DNA from: Oscillospiraceae bacterium
GTDB lineage: Bacteria > Bacillota > Clostridia > Oscillospirales > Ruminococcaceae
Length of the DNA: 46,385 bases
Assembly: GCA_004554485.1 (NCBI GenBank)
Contig: SFLS01000006.1
Coordinates: forward strand, 1-46,385
Direction of reading: 5' to 3'
Shown here: positions 34,920 to 42,666 of the stretch, in pieces
Layout of the letters: every line of letters begins with the position of its first letter
How positions within the stretch are numbered: position 1 is the first letter of the stretch
Position numbers and translations under genes: made by a program
Notes under the pieces: model-generated
The model's database searches: none
What the model saw: only the letters and a program-made list of their open reading frames with translations
Told to the model about the DNA's origin: nothing

Positions 34920-36164
34920 TTATTTGTTCTGGTGGGTCAGCTCGCCGATGAAGAAGAAGATAGCGGCAACAACCATGGCATTGACGGCAGCGATGCCCCA
35001 GTGCAGGAAGTTGGCAACCAGCGCGGCAGCGATAACGCCGATCACGTTGAACCAGTTGACAATCACCTCGTTGTGGGTACCTTCATACTTCTTGCGATTC
35101 TTGAAGTAGTCGAGGATAACGATGATGCCGATGGGGGGCAGGGCGCAGTTCAGAACGTTCAGCCAGCCGCAGAAGTTCCAGTACAGCCAGATAGCCAGCG
35201 CGGTACCGATGATACCGGCAGCCCAGGTGAGGTACTTCATGGGTTTACCGGTGATGTTGGAGAGGGCCAGACCGCCGGTGTACAGGGCGTTGTTGTTGGT
35301 GGTCCAGATGTTGGCGCCCAAAACGACCAGAGCGGGGATAGCCAGGCCCTGAGCGATCATGACGTAGAAGATGTCGTCCGCACCGGTGAAAGCACCGCCG
35401 ACAGCGCCGAAGCAGAACATCAGGGTGTTGCCCAGGAAGAAGGCGATAACGGTGGTCCAAACAGCGATCTTACGGTTCTTGGCAAAACGGATGAAGTTGG
35501 GGGTAGCAGTACCGCCGGAAATGAAGGAACCGATTACATAGCCGATACCGGTGAACAGGGTGATGCCGCCGGCAGACTGGCCGAAGATAGCGACGAGGCC
35601 GCCGCCCTCAGCGGTAGCGGTAACCATGGAATAAACGCCAAGGATAACGATGAGCGGAACGGAGATGTAGGAAACGATCTCCAGCGCCTTCATGCCGGTA
35701 GCCGCGGTAGCGGTCATCAGCAGGCCGGCGACAATGGTCAGGATCCACTCATTGATGCCCAGCAGCTGAGCAGCGGGGATGGAGAACATGGCAACACCTA
35801 CGCCGAACCAACCGATCTGGGTGAAGCCCAGCAGGAAGGAGGACAGATAGGAGCCCTTAGTACCGAACGCACGACGGCACAGCAGGTCCATGTTGAGGCC
35901 GGTGGAAGCGCCGATGAAGGCCAGAACGCCACAATAAGCGGACAGGATGACGCCGCCGATCACGCAAGCCCAGATAAAGCCGGAAAGATCCAGGCCGTTA
36001 CCCAGCTTGGCGCCGACGCTCATGCTGGCGCTGAAGAATGTGAAGCCCAGCATGACGAAGAACATGTTCCAGAAACCTTTGCGTGCCGACTCAGGAACTG
36101 CTTCCAGGGAATAGTCGGCATCCACTTTTTCGACTGCATTTGCAGCTTTGGTGTTTTCACTCAT
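34920..36164 (-). CDS. codB: Cytosine permease
   Basis: 414-aa NCS1-family (purine-cytosine permease) transporter with about twelve membrane segments. The N-terminal YSLEAVPESARKGFWNMFFV region, GLNMDLLCRRAFGTKGSY and NNNALYTGGLALSN match CodB. The ATG at 36164 has AGGAGG 9 bases upstream. It brings cytosine in for the codA enzyme and is first in the codBA operon, whose promoter and cre/LacI-like operator lie immediately upstream. Confidence 0.95.
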   Translation of the reverse strand: MSENTKAANAVEKVDADYSLEAVPESARKGFWNMFFVMLGFTFFSASMSVGAKLGNGLDLSGFIWACVIGGVILSAYCGVLAFIGASTGLNMDLLCRRAFGTKGSYLSSFLLGFTQIGWFGVGVAMFSIPAAQLLGINEWILTIVAGLLMTATAATGMKALEIVSYISVPLIVILGVYSMVTATAEGGGLVAIFGQSAGGITLFTGIGYVIGSFISGGTATPNFIRFAKNRKIAVWTTVIAFFLGNTLMFCFGAVGGAFTGADDIFYVMIAQGLAIPALVVLGANIWTTNNNALYTGGLALSNITGKPMKYLTWAAGIIGTALAIWLYWNFCGWLNVLNCALPPIGIIVILDYFKNRKKYEGTHNEVIVNWFNVIGVIAAALVANFLHWGIAAVNAMVVAAIFFFIGELTHQNK

Positions 36165-36206
36165 TTCGAAAAACCTCCTCAAAATTGTTCAGATCCCGGG
36201 CTGTAA

Positions 36207-36220
36207 TGTAACCGGTTTCA
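36207..36220. promoter_or_regulatory. cre/LacI-type operator before codB
   Basis: TGTAACCGGTTTCA, a full match to the cre pattern TGWNANCGNTNWCA, centred on CG and placed just downstream of the codB start point, where bound protein would block elongation. Confidence 0.75.
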
Positions 36221-36232
36221 TCTGACGTTCTC

Positions 36233-36262
36233 ATCATAGCACGCAAAAACCGGTATTGTCCA
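36233..36262 (-). promoter_or_regulatory. codBA promoter
   Basis: TGGACA (36257-36262), 18-bp spacer, TATGAT (36233-36238); start point predicted near 36226. Confidence 0.7.
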
Positions 36263-36325
36263 CCCCCTTTTCGCGTTTATATTGCCAAAAATTATGCGTT
36301 TTCTTTGTAAGAATTGTAGAAATGA

Positions 36326-36339
36326 AGTAACCGTTTACA
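36326..36339. promoter_or_regulatory. Second cre/LacI-like operator in the codB-lacI gap
   Basis: AGTAACCGTTTACA differs from the cre pattern only at the first base and lies midway between the two divergent promoters. Confidence 0.6.
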
Positions 36340-36366
36340 TTTAAAAGCGCTTTTTTGTATTTTTCT

Positions 36367-36395
36367 TTGCAAATGATATGCTTTTATGCTATTAT
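36367..36395 (+). promoter_or_regulatory. Promoter of the LacI regulator gene
   Basis: TTGCAA (36367-36372), 17-bp spacer, TATTAT (36390-36395). Confidence 0.75.
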
Positions 36396-36405
36396 TTTTG
36401 TAGTA

Positions 36406-36419
36406 TGTAACTGGTTTTA
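36406..36419. promoter_or_regulatory. Third LacI-like operator at the regulator's start point
   Basis: TGTAACTGGTTTTA keeps 12 of 14 bases of the site at 36207-36220 but not the central CG. It overlaps the predicted start point of the regulator gene, fitting autorepression. Confidence 0.5.
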
Positions 36420-36440
36420 CGCCAAAGGGAGGGATGGACA

Positions 36441-37463
36441 ATCAACATTAAAGAAGTCGCTAAGGCTGCCGGCGTTTCGGTCGCGACCATTTCCCGCGTA
36501 CTGAATCATCCCGAACAGGTCCAGCCGGAAACAAAGACCCATGTGCTGGCGGTGATGGAAAACCTGAATTACCGTCCCAACTGGTTTGCCCGCGGTCTGA
36601 ACCTTGGCAAAACCAGTACCATCGCGCTGCTGGTGCCGAATATAGAGCTCCGGCGCTACCGGGAGATCATGTCCGGCGTAGAGACTGTTGCCCTGAAAAA
36701 GCAGCACACCGTACTGCTGTGCAACACCCACGCCGACCCGCAGGAGGAGGCTGAGTACCTTAAAATGGTGGTAGGCCGTCAGGTCGACGGTCTTATCCTG
36801 GTTTCTCCCCTGCTGGAGGGCGACCAGCTTGCCTCCCTTTTGGGCCCGGAGCTTCCCTGGGTACACGTCGGTCCCCGCAACCCCGGGCTGTGCCGCAACC
36901 TCTGCTACATAAATTATGAGGAAGGCGCCTATCAAATGACAACTCACCTCATAAAAATGGGGCATTCCGAAATTTTCCTGCTGGTCGACAAGGCGCCCCT
37001 GGTAGAAATGCAGCAGATCGCGGACGGTTACCGCCGCGCCCTGCGGCAGCATAGCCCCGGCGCCGGAGAGAACATCCTTACCGCGGAGGACACCGCCCGT
37101 GGCGGATATCTGGCAATGCAGAAACTGCTGCAGAACCACACCATTCCCCCGGCCCTGATCACCGCCAGCGACGACCAGGCCGCCGGGGTGATGAAAGCGG
37201 TTTTGGATGAGCATATCTCCATCCCGGAAAACATGGCGCTGGCCTGCCTTACCGATTCCGCCACCTGCTCCATCCTCGACCCGCCCGTCACGGCGCTGGA
37301 AACGCCCTCCCGCCGCTTGGGGATGGTCGCAGCCCGTATGCTGTTCGACAGCATCGAGGGCAGCGACGAACTGTACGGCCCGCAGGAGATCATCCTGCAG
37401 CCCAAGCTGAAAATCCGCCGCAGCTGCGGCAATACCAAGCCCATTTATGAGCTGTTCGGTTAA
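36441..37463 (+). CDS. LacI-family regulator of pyrimidine use (irregular start)
   Basis: About 340 aa: N-terminal LacI helix-turn-helix NIKEVAKAAGVSVATISRVL followed by the hinge region and a periplasmic-binding-protein-like sensor domain (from about 58, TSTIALLVPNIELRRY). The frame has no ATG, GTG or TTG before the helix-turn-helix. An ATG at 36434, just after GGGAGG, is one base out of frame, so either ATC (36441) or ATT (36447) starts translation, or a base is extra. Operators on both sides of the intergenic region point to control of codBA and itself. The inducer may be a pyrimidine; this is inferred from context. Confidence 0.85.
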   Translation: MNIKEVAKAAGVSVATISRVLNHPEQVQPETKTHVLAVMENLNYRPNWFARGLNLGKTSTIALLVPNIELRRYREIMSGVETVALKKQHTVLLCNTHADPQEEAEYLKMVVGRQVDGLILVSPLLEGDQLASLLGPELPWVHVGPRNPGLCRNLCYINYEEGAYQMTTHLIKMGHSEIFLLVDKAPLVEMQQIADGYRRALRQHSPGAGENILTAEDTARGGYLAMQKLLQNHTIPPALITASDDQAAGVMKAVLDEHISIPENMALACLTDSATCSILDPPVTALETPSRRLGMVAARMLFDSIEGSDELYGPQEIILQPKLKIRRSCGNTKPIYELFG

Positions 37464-37491
37464 AGTAAACTTTGAAATGGGGGTAAGATCA

Positions 37492-38601
37492 ATGTCTTTC
37501 GGTACTGACTATATGGGACTGTCATTGAAAAATCCCATCATCGTGGCTGCCGGGCCATGGTCCCGCGACGGCGCGTCGATTCAAAGATCCATTGACGCCG
37601 GGGCAAGCGCCGTCATCACCGAGACCATTACGCTGGAAGCCAACCAGAATCCCAGTCCCCGTCTTTACCTCAGTCCCACGGGACAGCTGTTCAACACCAC
37701 CCTGTTTTCCGGCATCCATCTGGAGCAATGGGAACAGGAGTTTGAGGGACTTCACCGCGGAGACTGCAAGCTCATCGCCAGCATCTGGGGCAACACCCCT
37801 TCGGAACTGGCCTATTTGGCCGGCAAGGTGGAGCGCATGGGCGCCGACGCCATCGAAGTCAGCATCTCCGCCCCGCTCGGGACCCGCCTGGAGGCCGGTA
37901 CCGTCCCGCGTGAGATCTACGACTATCTTTCGGCCGTCACCTCAACGGTGGATATCCCAGTCTCGGTCAAGCTCTCCTACGAGGCTTCCAATTTCAGCGG
38001 GTTTACCTCCTCGCTGGAGCGGGCCGGCGTCGCCGGTGTTTCCGCCATCGATGCCCTCAAGGGCCTGATGGGGGTGGATCTGGAGCATTGCCGCGCCCTG
38101 ATGCCCACCTACGGCGGCTACAGCGGAAAAAATATCCACCCTGTTGCGCTGGCTACCATCGCCACCCTCAAGCAGACCACCAGCTTCCCCATCTGCGGCT
38201 GCGGCGGCATCGGCAGCGCCCATGACGCGCTGGAATTCATTATGCTGGGCGCAAAGTGCGTACAGCTGGCTTCGGTCCTGCTCCGGGAAGGTTATGCGGT
38301 CATCCCGCGCATTTTAACCGATATGGAAGAATGGATGACCGCCCACGGGTATCATTCCATTCAGGAGGTCTGCGGCGCGGCGCTGGATTCCCTGCAGCCC
38401 TTCGAGGAGCTGCCGCCCCGTCCCCTTACCGCCCGCCTGACCGGCGAATGCGACGGCTGCGGCATGTGCTTTAACAGCTGTCTGTACAATGCTATCGTCC
38501 CCGGCGAAACCGGCACAATCCGAATCGACGCCGACCGCTGCACCGGCTGCGGCATGTGCGCCGCCGTCTGTCCGCGCAAAGCCATGGAGCTGGGCTGGTA
38601 A
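37492..38601 (+). CDS. Dihydroorotate dehydrogenase-like/PreA-like Fe-S flavoprotein
   Basis: 369 aa. Residues 1-305 form an FMN-binding TIM barrel of the DHOD/dihydropyrimidine dehydrogenase family (NPIIVAAGPWSRDG, then CGCGGIGSAHDALEFIMLGA near the phosphate site). The C-terminus has two 4Fe-4S motifs (C320, 323, 326, 330 and C350, 353, 356, 360). Where PreA and class 1B enzymes have the catalytic cysteine in NxSCPxG, this protein has SISAPLG with Ala127. PreA reduces uracil to dihydrouracil together with PreT, which is not nearby. Placed 28 bases after the LacI gene, it probably takes part in using the uracil made by CodA; the exact reaction is uncertain. Confidence 0.8.
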   Translation: MSFGTDYMGLSLKNPIIVAAGPWSRDGASIQRSIDAGASAVITETITLEANQNPSPRLYLSPTGQLFNTTLFSGIHLEQWEQEFEGLHRGDCKLIASIWGNTPSELAYLAGKVERMGADAIEVSISAPLGTRLEAGTVPREIYDYLSAVTSTVDIPVSVKLSYEASNFSGFTSSLERAGVAGVSAIDALKGLMGVDLEHCRALMPTYGGYSGKNIHPVALATIATLKQTTSFPICGCGGIGSAHDALEFIMLGAKCVQLASVLLREGYAVIPRILTDMEEWMTAHGYHSIQEVCGAALDSLQPFEELPPRPLTARLTGECDGCGMCFNSCLYNAIVPGETGTIRIDADRCTGCGMCAAVCPRKAMELGW

Positions 38602-38638
38602 AGCCGGCGGTATCCCCTGCCCTGCTGAATTAGAACTG

Positions 38639-38668
38639 ACCCCCGGCCGGAAACGGTCGGGGGTTTGA
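38639..38668 (+). terminator. Terminator after the PreA-like gene
   Basis: 11-bp stem (38639-38649 with 38654-38664, one G-U pair) capped by a GAAA tetraloop and followed by TTTGATGG. Confidence 0.8.
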
Positions 38669-38756
38669 TGGTGGTTGACGACAATGTGGCAAAATAATAA
38701 TACAATATCAGTAGGGAGGAACCATCCCAAATCGACAGGAAAAGGAGCTATGTGGC

Positions 38757-39283
38757 ATGACTTATCCGAATGCTGCGGCAGGCCTGAAAACGGTGTAGCA
38801 AGCCGAACCGGTGGAACTCATCTCCATAGTGCCGGTCTTCTTCCCCATCATCCGGATCTTTGCTGCGACTGCCCTGTTGGTTGCCGGTATCCTGACCCTG
38901 ATCGGTCTGTACCAGTGCCGTAAGGATGACAGCGGCTTACGCCGGTCATTGTGCAGCCGGCAACTCACCTGCTCTCCAGTTTTATTCCCGGCATCATCGA
39001 CACCATTTTCTTGCCGGCAACCGATGCTCCGGGACCGGCATCGCTGTACTTTGTATGCACCACCATTCGGCTACTGAAACCCGTTGGCGCCAAGGAGCGA
39101 ATCACCGACCGGGGTGTGGTGGTATGGAAGATCAATGTCATCTGCACCGTCATTATGATGGTATGCCAGCTGATTCAAATGATCCCCTCGGTGATATTAG
39201 GTACACTCTGTTCCTGCGGGATCCCTACCGCACGCTGGAATTTTATGTTCCTCCCGAGATGCACGTGGATCAAAAGGTGTAAT
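38757..39283 (+). pseudogene. Decayed gene for a small multi-pass membrane protein
   Basis: From ATG 38757 (AAAGGAG 9 bases upstream) the frame reads MTYPNAAAGLKTV, a TAG at 38796-38798, then VELISIVPVFFPIIRIFAAT and LIGLYQCRKDDSGL. At about 38943 the coherent reading moves to another frame (VQPATHLLSSFIPGIIDTIF, then LYFVCTTIRLL and VVVWKINVICTVIMM) and dissolves near 39200. The KDD and VWKIN.ICT patterns resemble an uncharacterised clostridial family of 4-6 TM proteins. One stop and at least one frameshift mean it is unlikely to be expressed whole. The rest of the gap (39284-39519) holds only two hairpins. Confidence 0.65.
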
Positions 39284-39325
39284 ATAGAATATAGATTATA
39301 CGATTGGTATATTTTACGCCATGAA

Positions 39326-39353
39326 AAGAGCCTCCCATTTACGGGAGGCTCTT
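39326..39353. terminator. Terminator-like hairpin after the decayed gene
   Basis: Perfect 11-bp stem (aagagcctccc/gggaggctctt) with a 6-base loop; the T-run is short, so strength is uncertain. Confidence 0.55.
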
Positions 39354-39473
39354 AAACTTGTACAAACTTGCACAAATAACAGGGTATGGGCCGCGTTTTC
39401 GCCAAAGCGGATGCAGCATTTTTTATTCTGTCCTTCCCTGTGGGAGCGCTGCGCCCCGTACCCGAGGCCGCGC

Positions 39474-39503
39474 GCGAAAAAGGGAGCCTTGCGACTCCCT
39501 TTG
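39474..39503 (-). terminator. Terminator of the pspA operon
   Basis: Minus-strand stem AAAGGGAG/CTCCCTTT with an 8-base loop and TTT following, 17 bases past the SPFH gene stop. Confidence 0.82.
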
Positions 39504-39519
39504 GCTTGTCTTTTTCTGC

Positions 39520-40470
39520 TTATACGGTCTCGGTCCCACAGTAGGGGCAGTAGTTGCCCCGCACCATTTTACGGCACTTGGTGCAGAACCGGTCCTGCAG
39601 GCCGTCATCGGCCGGGGCCGCCTGCTTTTGGCTGCCCTGCTGCAGCTGCTGGGCGATCTGCGCGCCGATGGCGACCTCCGCGCCCAGTCCGGCCACGCCG
39701 CCGCCCTTTTCCATGCCTTCGGCCGCCGCTACCGTCACATACTTGTTGGTATCGGTGATGAAGGACTGCGCCGCCACCTTTTCGGCCATCTGCTGTACCT
39801 CCGGCGGGTAGTTGATGCTCATGATATTCACATCGCGCACGCCCAGCCCGATATCGAACAGCTCCTTATCCAGCTCCTCGGCCATCTTTTTGCCCAGCGC
39901 GCGGCTGTTGGCCTGCAGGCCCACCAGCACATTCAGCCCCACGGCCCGCTCGCCGTTCAGGATGGATTCCGCCACCACGGCGCTCATTTCCCCGCGGATC
40001 CGGTCGGAAACATCGCTGAGCGAGAAGCTGTCCCGGACGCCCGCCACCTTGGAGATAAACGCCAGATAATCCCGGAAGTAGATGACCATGTTGCCGTTCA
40101 TTCCCACCGGGATCCCGGAGGGCACCTCCGGGGTAGGGATCATGATGCGCTGGGTGGTGCCCCAGTTCAAGGTCAGCTCCTTGCTGTTGACAAAATACAC
40201 CTCGGCCCGCTCGCCGGTATCGCTGCGCAGGTGCAGCGCCGCATTGATGTCGGTCAGAAAGGGGATGATCTGGGTATCGATATCGTAGGTCCCCTCGTTT
40301 TCAAAAATGCCGTGGATGCGTCCGCCGGAATAAAAGATCGCCTTTTGGCCCGCGCGGATTACCAGTCGGCTCCCTTTTTTGATCTCCCGGTTTTTCCATT
40401 TGTAGAACAACAGGTCGGGGCGGTATTCAATCCATTCCACCGTATCCTTTCTCTGATTAAAAAGTCCCAT
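39520..40470 (-). CDS. SPFH-domain protein with C-terminal zinc ribbon (YdjI-like)
   Basis: 316 aa. An N-terminal segment VEWIEYRPDLLFYKWKNREI is followed by an SPFH/band-7-like domain (about 25-230), an Ala/Gln-rich helical part (about 245-290) and a zinc ribbon with C296, C299, C308, C311. This layout is that of Bacillus YdjI, encoded beside pspA and tied to membrane stress. No transmembrane helix is seen, so it probably attaches to the membrane through partners. Third gene of the operon, 25 bases after the zinc-ribbon membrane protein. Confidence 0.88.
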   Translation of the reverse strand: MGLFNQRKDTVEWIEYRPDLLFYKWKNREIKKGSRLVIRAGQKAIFYSGGRIHGIFENEGTYDIDTQIIPFLTDINAALHLRSDTGERAEVYFVNSKELTLNWGTTQRIMIPTPEVPSGIPVGMNGNMVIYFRDYLAFISKVAGVRDSFSLSDVSDRIRGEMSAVVAESILNGERAVGLNVLVGLQANSRALGKKMAEELDKELFDIGLGVRDVNIMSINYPPEVQQMAEKVAAQSFITDTNKYVTVAAAEGMEKGGGVAGLGAEVAIGAQIAQQLQQGSQKQAAPADDGLQDRFCTKCRKMVRGNYCPYCGTETV

Positions 40471-40495
40471 CTGTTATCTCCTTTCCCGGGCAGCC

Positions 40496-41827
40496 TTACC
40501 AGTCGCCGCCCCAGTCATAGCCATAATCGTAGCTGCCGTAATCGTAGTCCCAGGAATCGTAGCTGTAATCGTATCCGCCGTCATCCCACGAATCGTAAGT
40601 GCCGTAATCGTAATAGTCATAAGCGTCATAAGAATCGTAGGAATCCCATCCGAAGTCCCCGCTGTCGTAATAGCCGCCGTAGCTGTCACCATCATAACCA
40701 GAGTCGTAGCTGCCGCCGGTGTCGCTGTAATAGTAGCTTCCTCCGCCGGAGCTGCCGCCCGTACCCTCCAGCAGCGCCAGGCCGCCAAAGAACACCGCCA
40801 GCGCCAGCAGCACCACCAGCAGGATCTTCCAGGGGCTTTTGGGATATTGGGCGGAGACCTTGCCGGTCTCGCCGTTTATCATATAGTGGTAGGTCTTGCC
40901 GCCGTAGCCGTACTTGGCCTTCCACAGCGGCAGCAGTACATGCTTATACCGCACCGTTTCATAGCGGGTATTCATGCCGGTGACCTGGGCCTGGGAATAA
41001 CCATGGCTGCGGATATCGCTTTCGGCACGGCCGCGCTGGTCCCTGTCCACAAAGGTTTCCGCAATGTGAAAGGCCTCGATGCCGTCCACGGTGTAGCATT
41101 CCGCCTGGTAGCCCGCCAGGTACTGGGGGTGATACGGCCGGGTGTTGCCGATGGTATTGTAGGGCAGCACCTGCTGGATCAGGTTGCCGCTGGCGGTCCT
41201 GCTGGCGCAAACCTGGATATCATCGTAGCGGCCCCGCACCACGCCGGAAACGGGGTACCACTGCGTGTAGGTTTCGGTCTTGCCGTTGCGGGTACGGGTA
41301 TGGGTACGCCCGCCCCGGCCGCTGTAATTGGTGACCGCGTCCACATCGTAGGTCCAGAACGGCACATACATTCCCACCAGCTTGCCTTCGGCAAAGGTCC
41401 TTTTCAGGCTGCTGGGGGCAAACCACCGTTTCCCGATCCATTTGCCGAACAGCTTCTGCGCCTCGTAGCGGTCGATGGCGAAGGGGATAACCCCCTCTAC
41501 CGGGATGCCGTTATGCTCGCTTTCCTGCCGCAGCAGCGGCGCCCCGCACATAGGGCAGACCGTTGCCGTTTCCTGCGCAGGGAGAAAGAACTCTTCGCCG
41601 CAGCCGTCGCACCGCATCGCCGTTTCGCCGTTTTCCAGCATCCGGCGGCCCTCCCGGGCATGGTACTCGCTGAAATCGTATTCCTCTATATGGTCCTTTC
41701 CGGGGGTGACATTCTGGGTACTACCACAAGAGGCACAACGAAACTGCTGTGCCTCCGGATCAAATACAATATTTCCGCCGCAGTTGGGACAGCGCAGGGC
41801 GGCATTGGTTTGCTCCGACGTGGTCAT
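40496..41827 (-). CDS. Double zinc-ribbon membrane protein with Tyr/Asp-rich tail (YdjG-like)
   Basis: 443 aa. Two N-terminal zinc ribbons (C13, C16, C31, C34 and C73, C76, C91, C94), a soluble domain (about 105-330) containing YVPFWTYDVDAV and LLPLWKAKYGYGGKTYHYMI, one membrane segment (about 332-352) and an 80-residue tail (364-443) with 23 Tyr, 21 Asp and no Lys or Arg; the rest is mostly Gly, Ser and Trp. Relatives near pspA normally end soon after the membrane segment. Starts 3 bases after pspA, so co-translated. It likely anchors PspA and the SPFH protein to the membrane. Confidence 0.85.
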   Translation of the reverse strand: MTTSEQTNAALRCPNCGGNIVFDPEAQQFRCASCGSTQNVTPGKDHIEEYDFSEYHAREGRRMLENGETAMRCDGCGEEFFLPAQETATVCPMCGAPLLRQESEHNGIPVEGVIPFAIDRYEAQKLFGKWIGKRWFAPSSLKRTFAEGKLVGMYVPFWTYDVDAVTNYSGRGGRTHTRTRNGKTETYTQWYPVSGVVRGRYDDIQVCASRTASGNLIQQVLPYNTIGNTRPYHPQYLAGYQAECYTVDGIEAFHIAETFVDRDQRGRAESDIRSHGYSQAQVTGMNTRYETVRYKHVLLPLWKAKYGYGGKTYHYMINGETGKVSAQYPKSPWKILLVVLLALAVFFGGLALLEGTGGSSGGGSYYYSDTGGSYDSGYDGDSYGGYYDSGDFGWDSYDSYDAYDYYDYGTYDSWDDGGYDYSYDSWDYDYGSYDYGYDWGGDW

Positions 41828-41830
41828 TTG

Positions 41831-42526
41831 TTATTTCCCCAGGCGGGCTTTCAGCGCAGCCAGATCGGCCTCCACGGAAGCGGAAACAGCGGCAGCCTTT
41901 TCGCTGTACTTCTCCTCCAGCTTCTTGATATCCATGGTATCAGCCAGTTCCTCGTTCAGCGCCGCTTTGGCGTCTACCGCGTCAATGCGCTTCTGGACGG
42001 CTTCCATCATATTCTCAAAGCCGGCCAGGTCGGTACGCCCCGCTACCTTGTGCATCAGGTCATCCATCTTTTCCTTGTTTTCGGCAACCGTCAGCTTGGC
42101 GCGCAACTCACCCATCTTACCCTCGGCGGCGGAGATATCATCCATCAGCTTGCGGGTCATCTGGCGCATCTTGTCGCTGTTGGCCTTGGCCAGCTCATAA
42201 GCATTTTCCAGATCCTGCTTTTTTGCGGTCAGCTTGGCCTTGGCATCCAGGAACTTTCTGGCGTCATCATCATTGCCCGCCATAACGGCCTGCTCGGCAT
42301 AGCGGTCAAACTTGGCAATCTCCTCGTTGTTGGCGGTCACGCGGCGGCCCGCGGCCATCTCATCGGCGATGATCGCAGAGGTCTCCGCCTTCAGCTCCTC
42401 CAGGTTGGCACGGGCGTCAGCCAGGTACTTTTCCAGCAGCTTGCCGGCGTTCTTTTCCTCGGCGTTGGAAAGCAGGCTGTTGATGTTCGCGCTCATAATG
42501 TCCGTAAATCTCTGCAGAATACCCAT
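41831..42526 (-). CDS. pspA: PspA/IM30-family membrane stress protein
   Basis: 231-aa coiled-coil protein starting MGILQRFTDIMSANINSLLS, the amphipathic membrane-binding helix of the PspA/Vipp1 (ESCRT-III-like) family, followed by helices rich in Ala, Lys and Glu. Such proteins assemble on damaged membranes and limit proton leakage. The ATG follows AGGAGG by 7 bases. First gene of a PspA, zinc-ribbon protein, SPFH protein operon. Sigma-54 or PspF sites were not seen; the promoter looks housekeeping. Confidence 0.93.
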   Translation of the reverse strand: MGILQRFTDIMSANINSLLSNAEEKNAGKLLEKYLADARANLEELKAETSAIIADEMAAGRRVTANNEEIAKFDRYAEQAVMAGNDDDARKFLDAKAKLTAKKQDLENAYELAKANSDKMRQMTRKLMDDISAAEGKMGELRAKLTVAENKEKMDDLMHKVAGRTDLAGFENMMEAVQKRIDAVDAKAALNEELADTMDIKKLEEKYSEKAAAVSASVEADLAALKARLGK

Positions 42527-42582
42527 TATCGTTCCTCCTGATGTTTGTGTAAGATTAGATATTGGGCCCCCGGCCCTTCTCC

Positions 42583-42614
42583 ATTATATTATAGCATTCC
42601 AGCCAAAAAATCAA
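42583..42614 (-). promoter_or_regulatory. pspA promoter
   Basis: Overlapping TATAAT copies on the minus strand (42583-42588 and 42588-42593, the latter with an extended -10 TGC) downstream of TTGATT (42609-42614). The exact pairing, with 15-, 17- or 20-bp spacers, is ambiguous. Confidence 0.6.
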
Positions 42615-42666
42615 GAAACCGGCCCAATATTCTACCATAAATTGTAGCGGCGGTCCCGATCCCGCC

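Noticed and set aside
39358..40983. 541-codon plus-strand frame opposite the SPFH and zinc-ribbon genes
   Set aside because: Antisense; its Arg/Ser/Asn-rich end is simply the complement of the Tyr/Asp tail codons.
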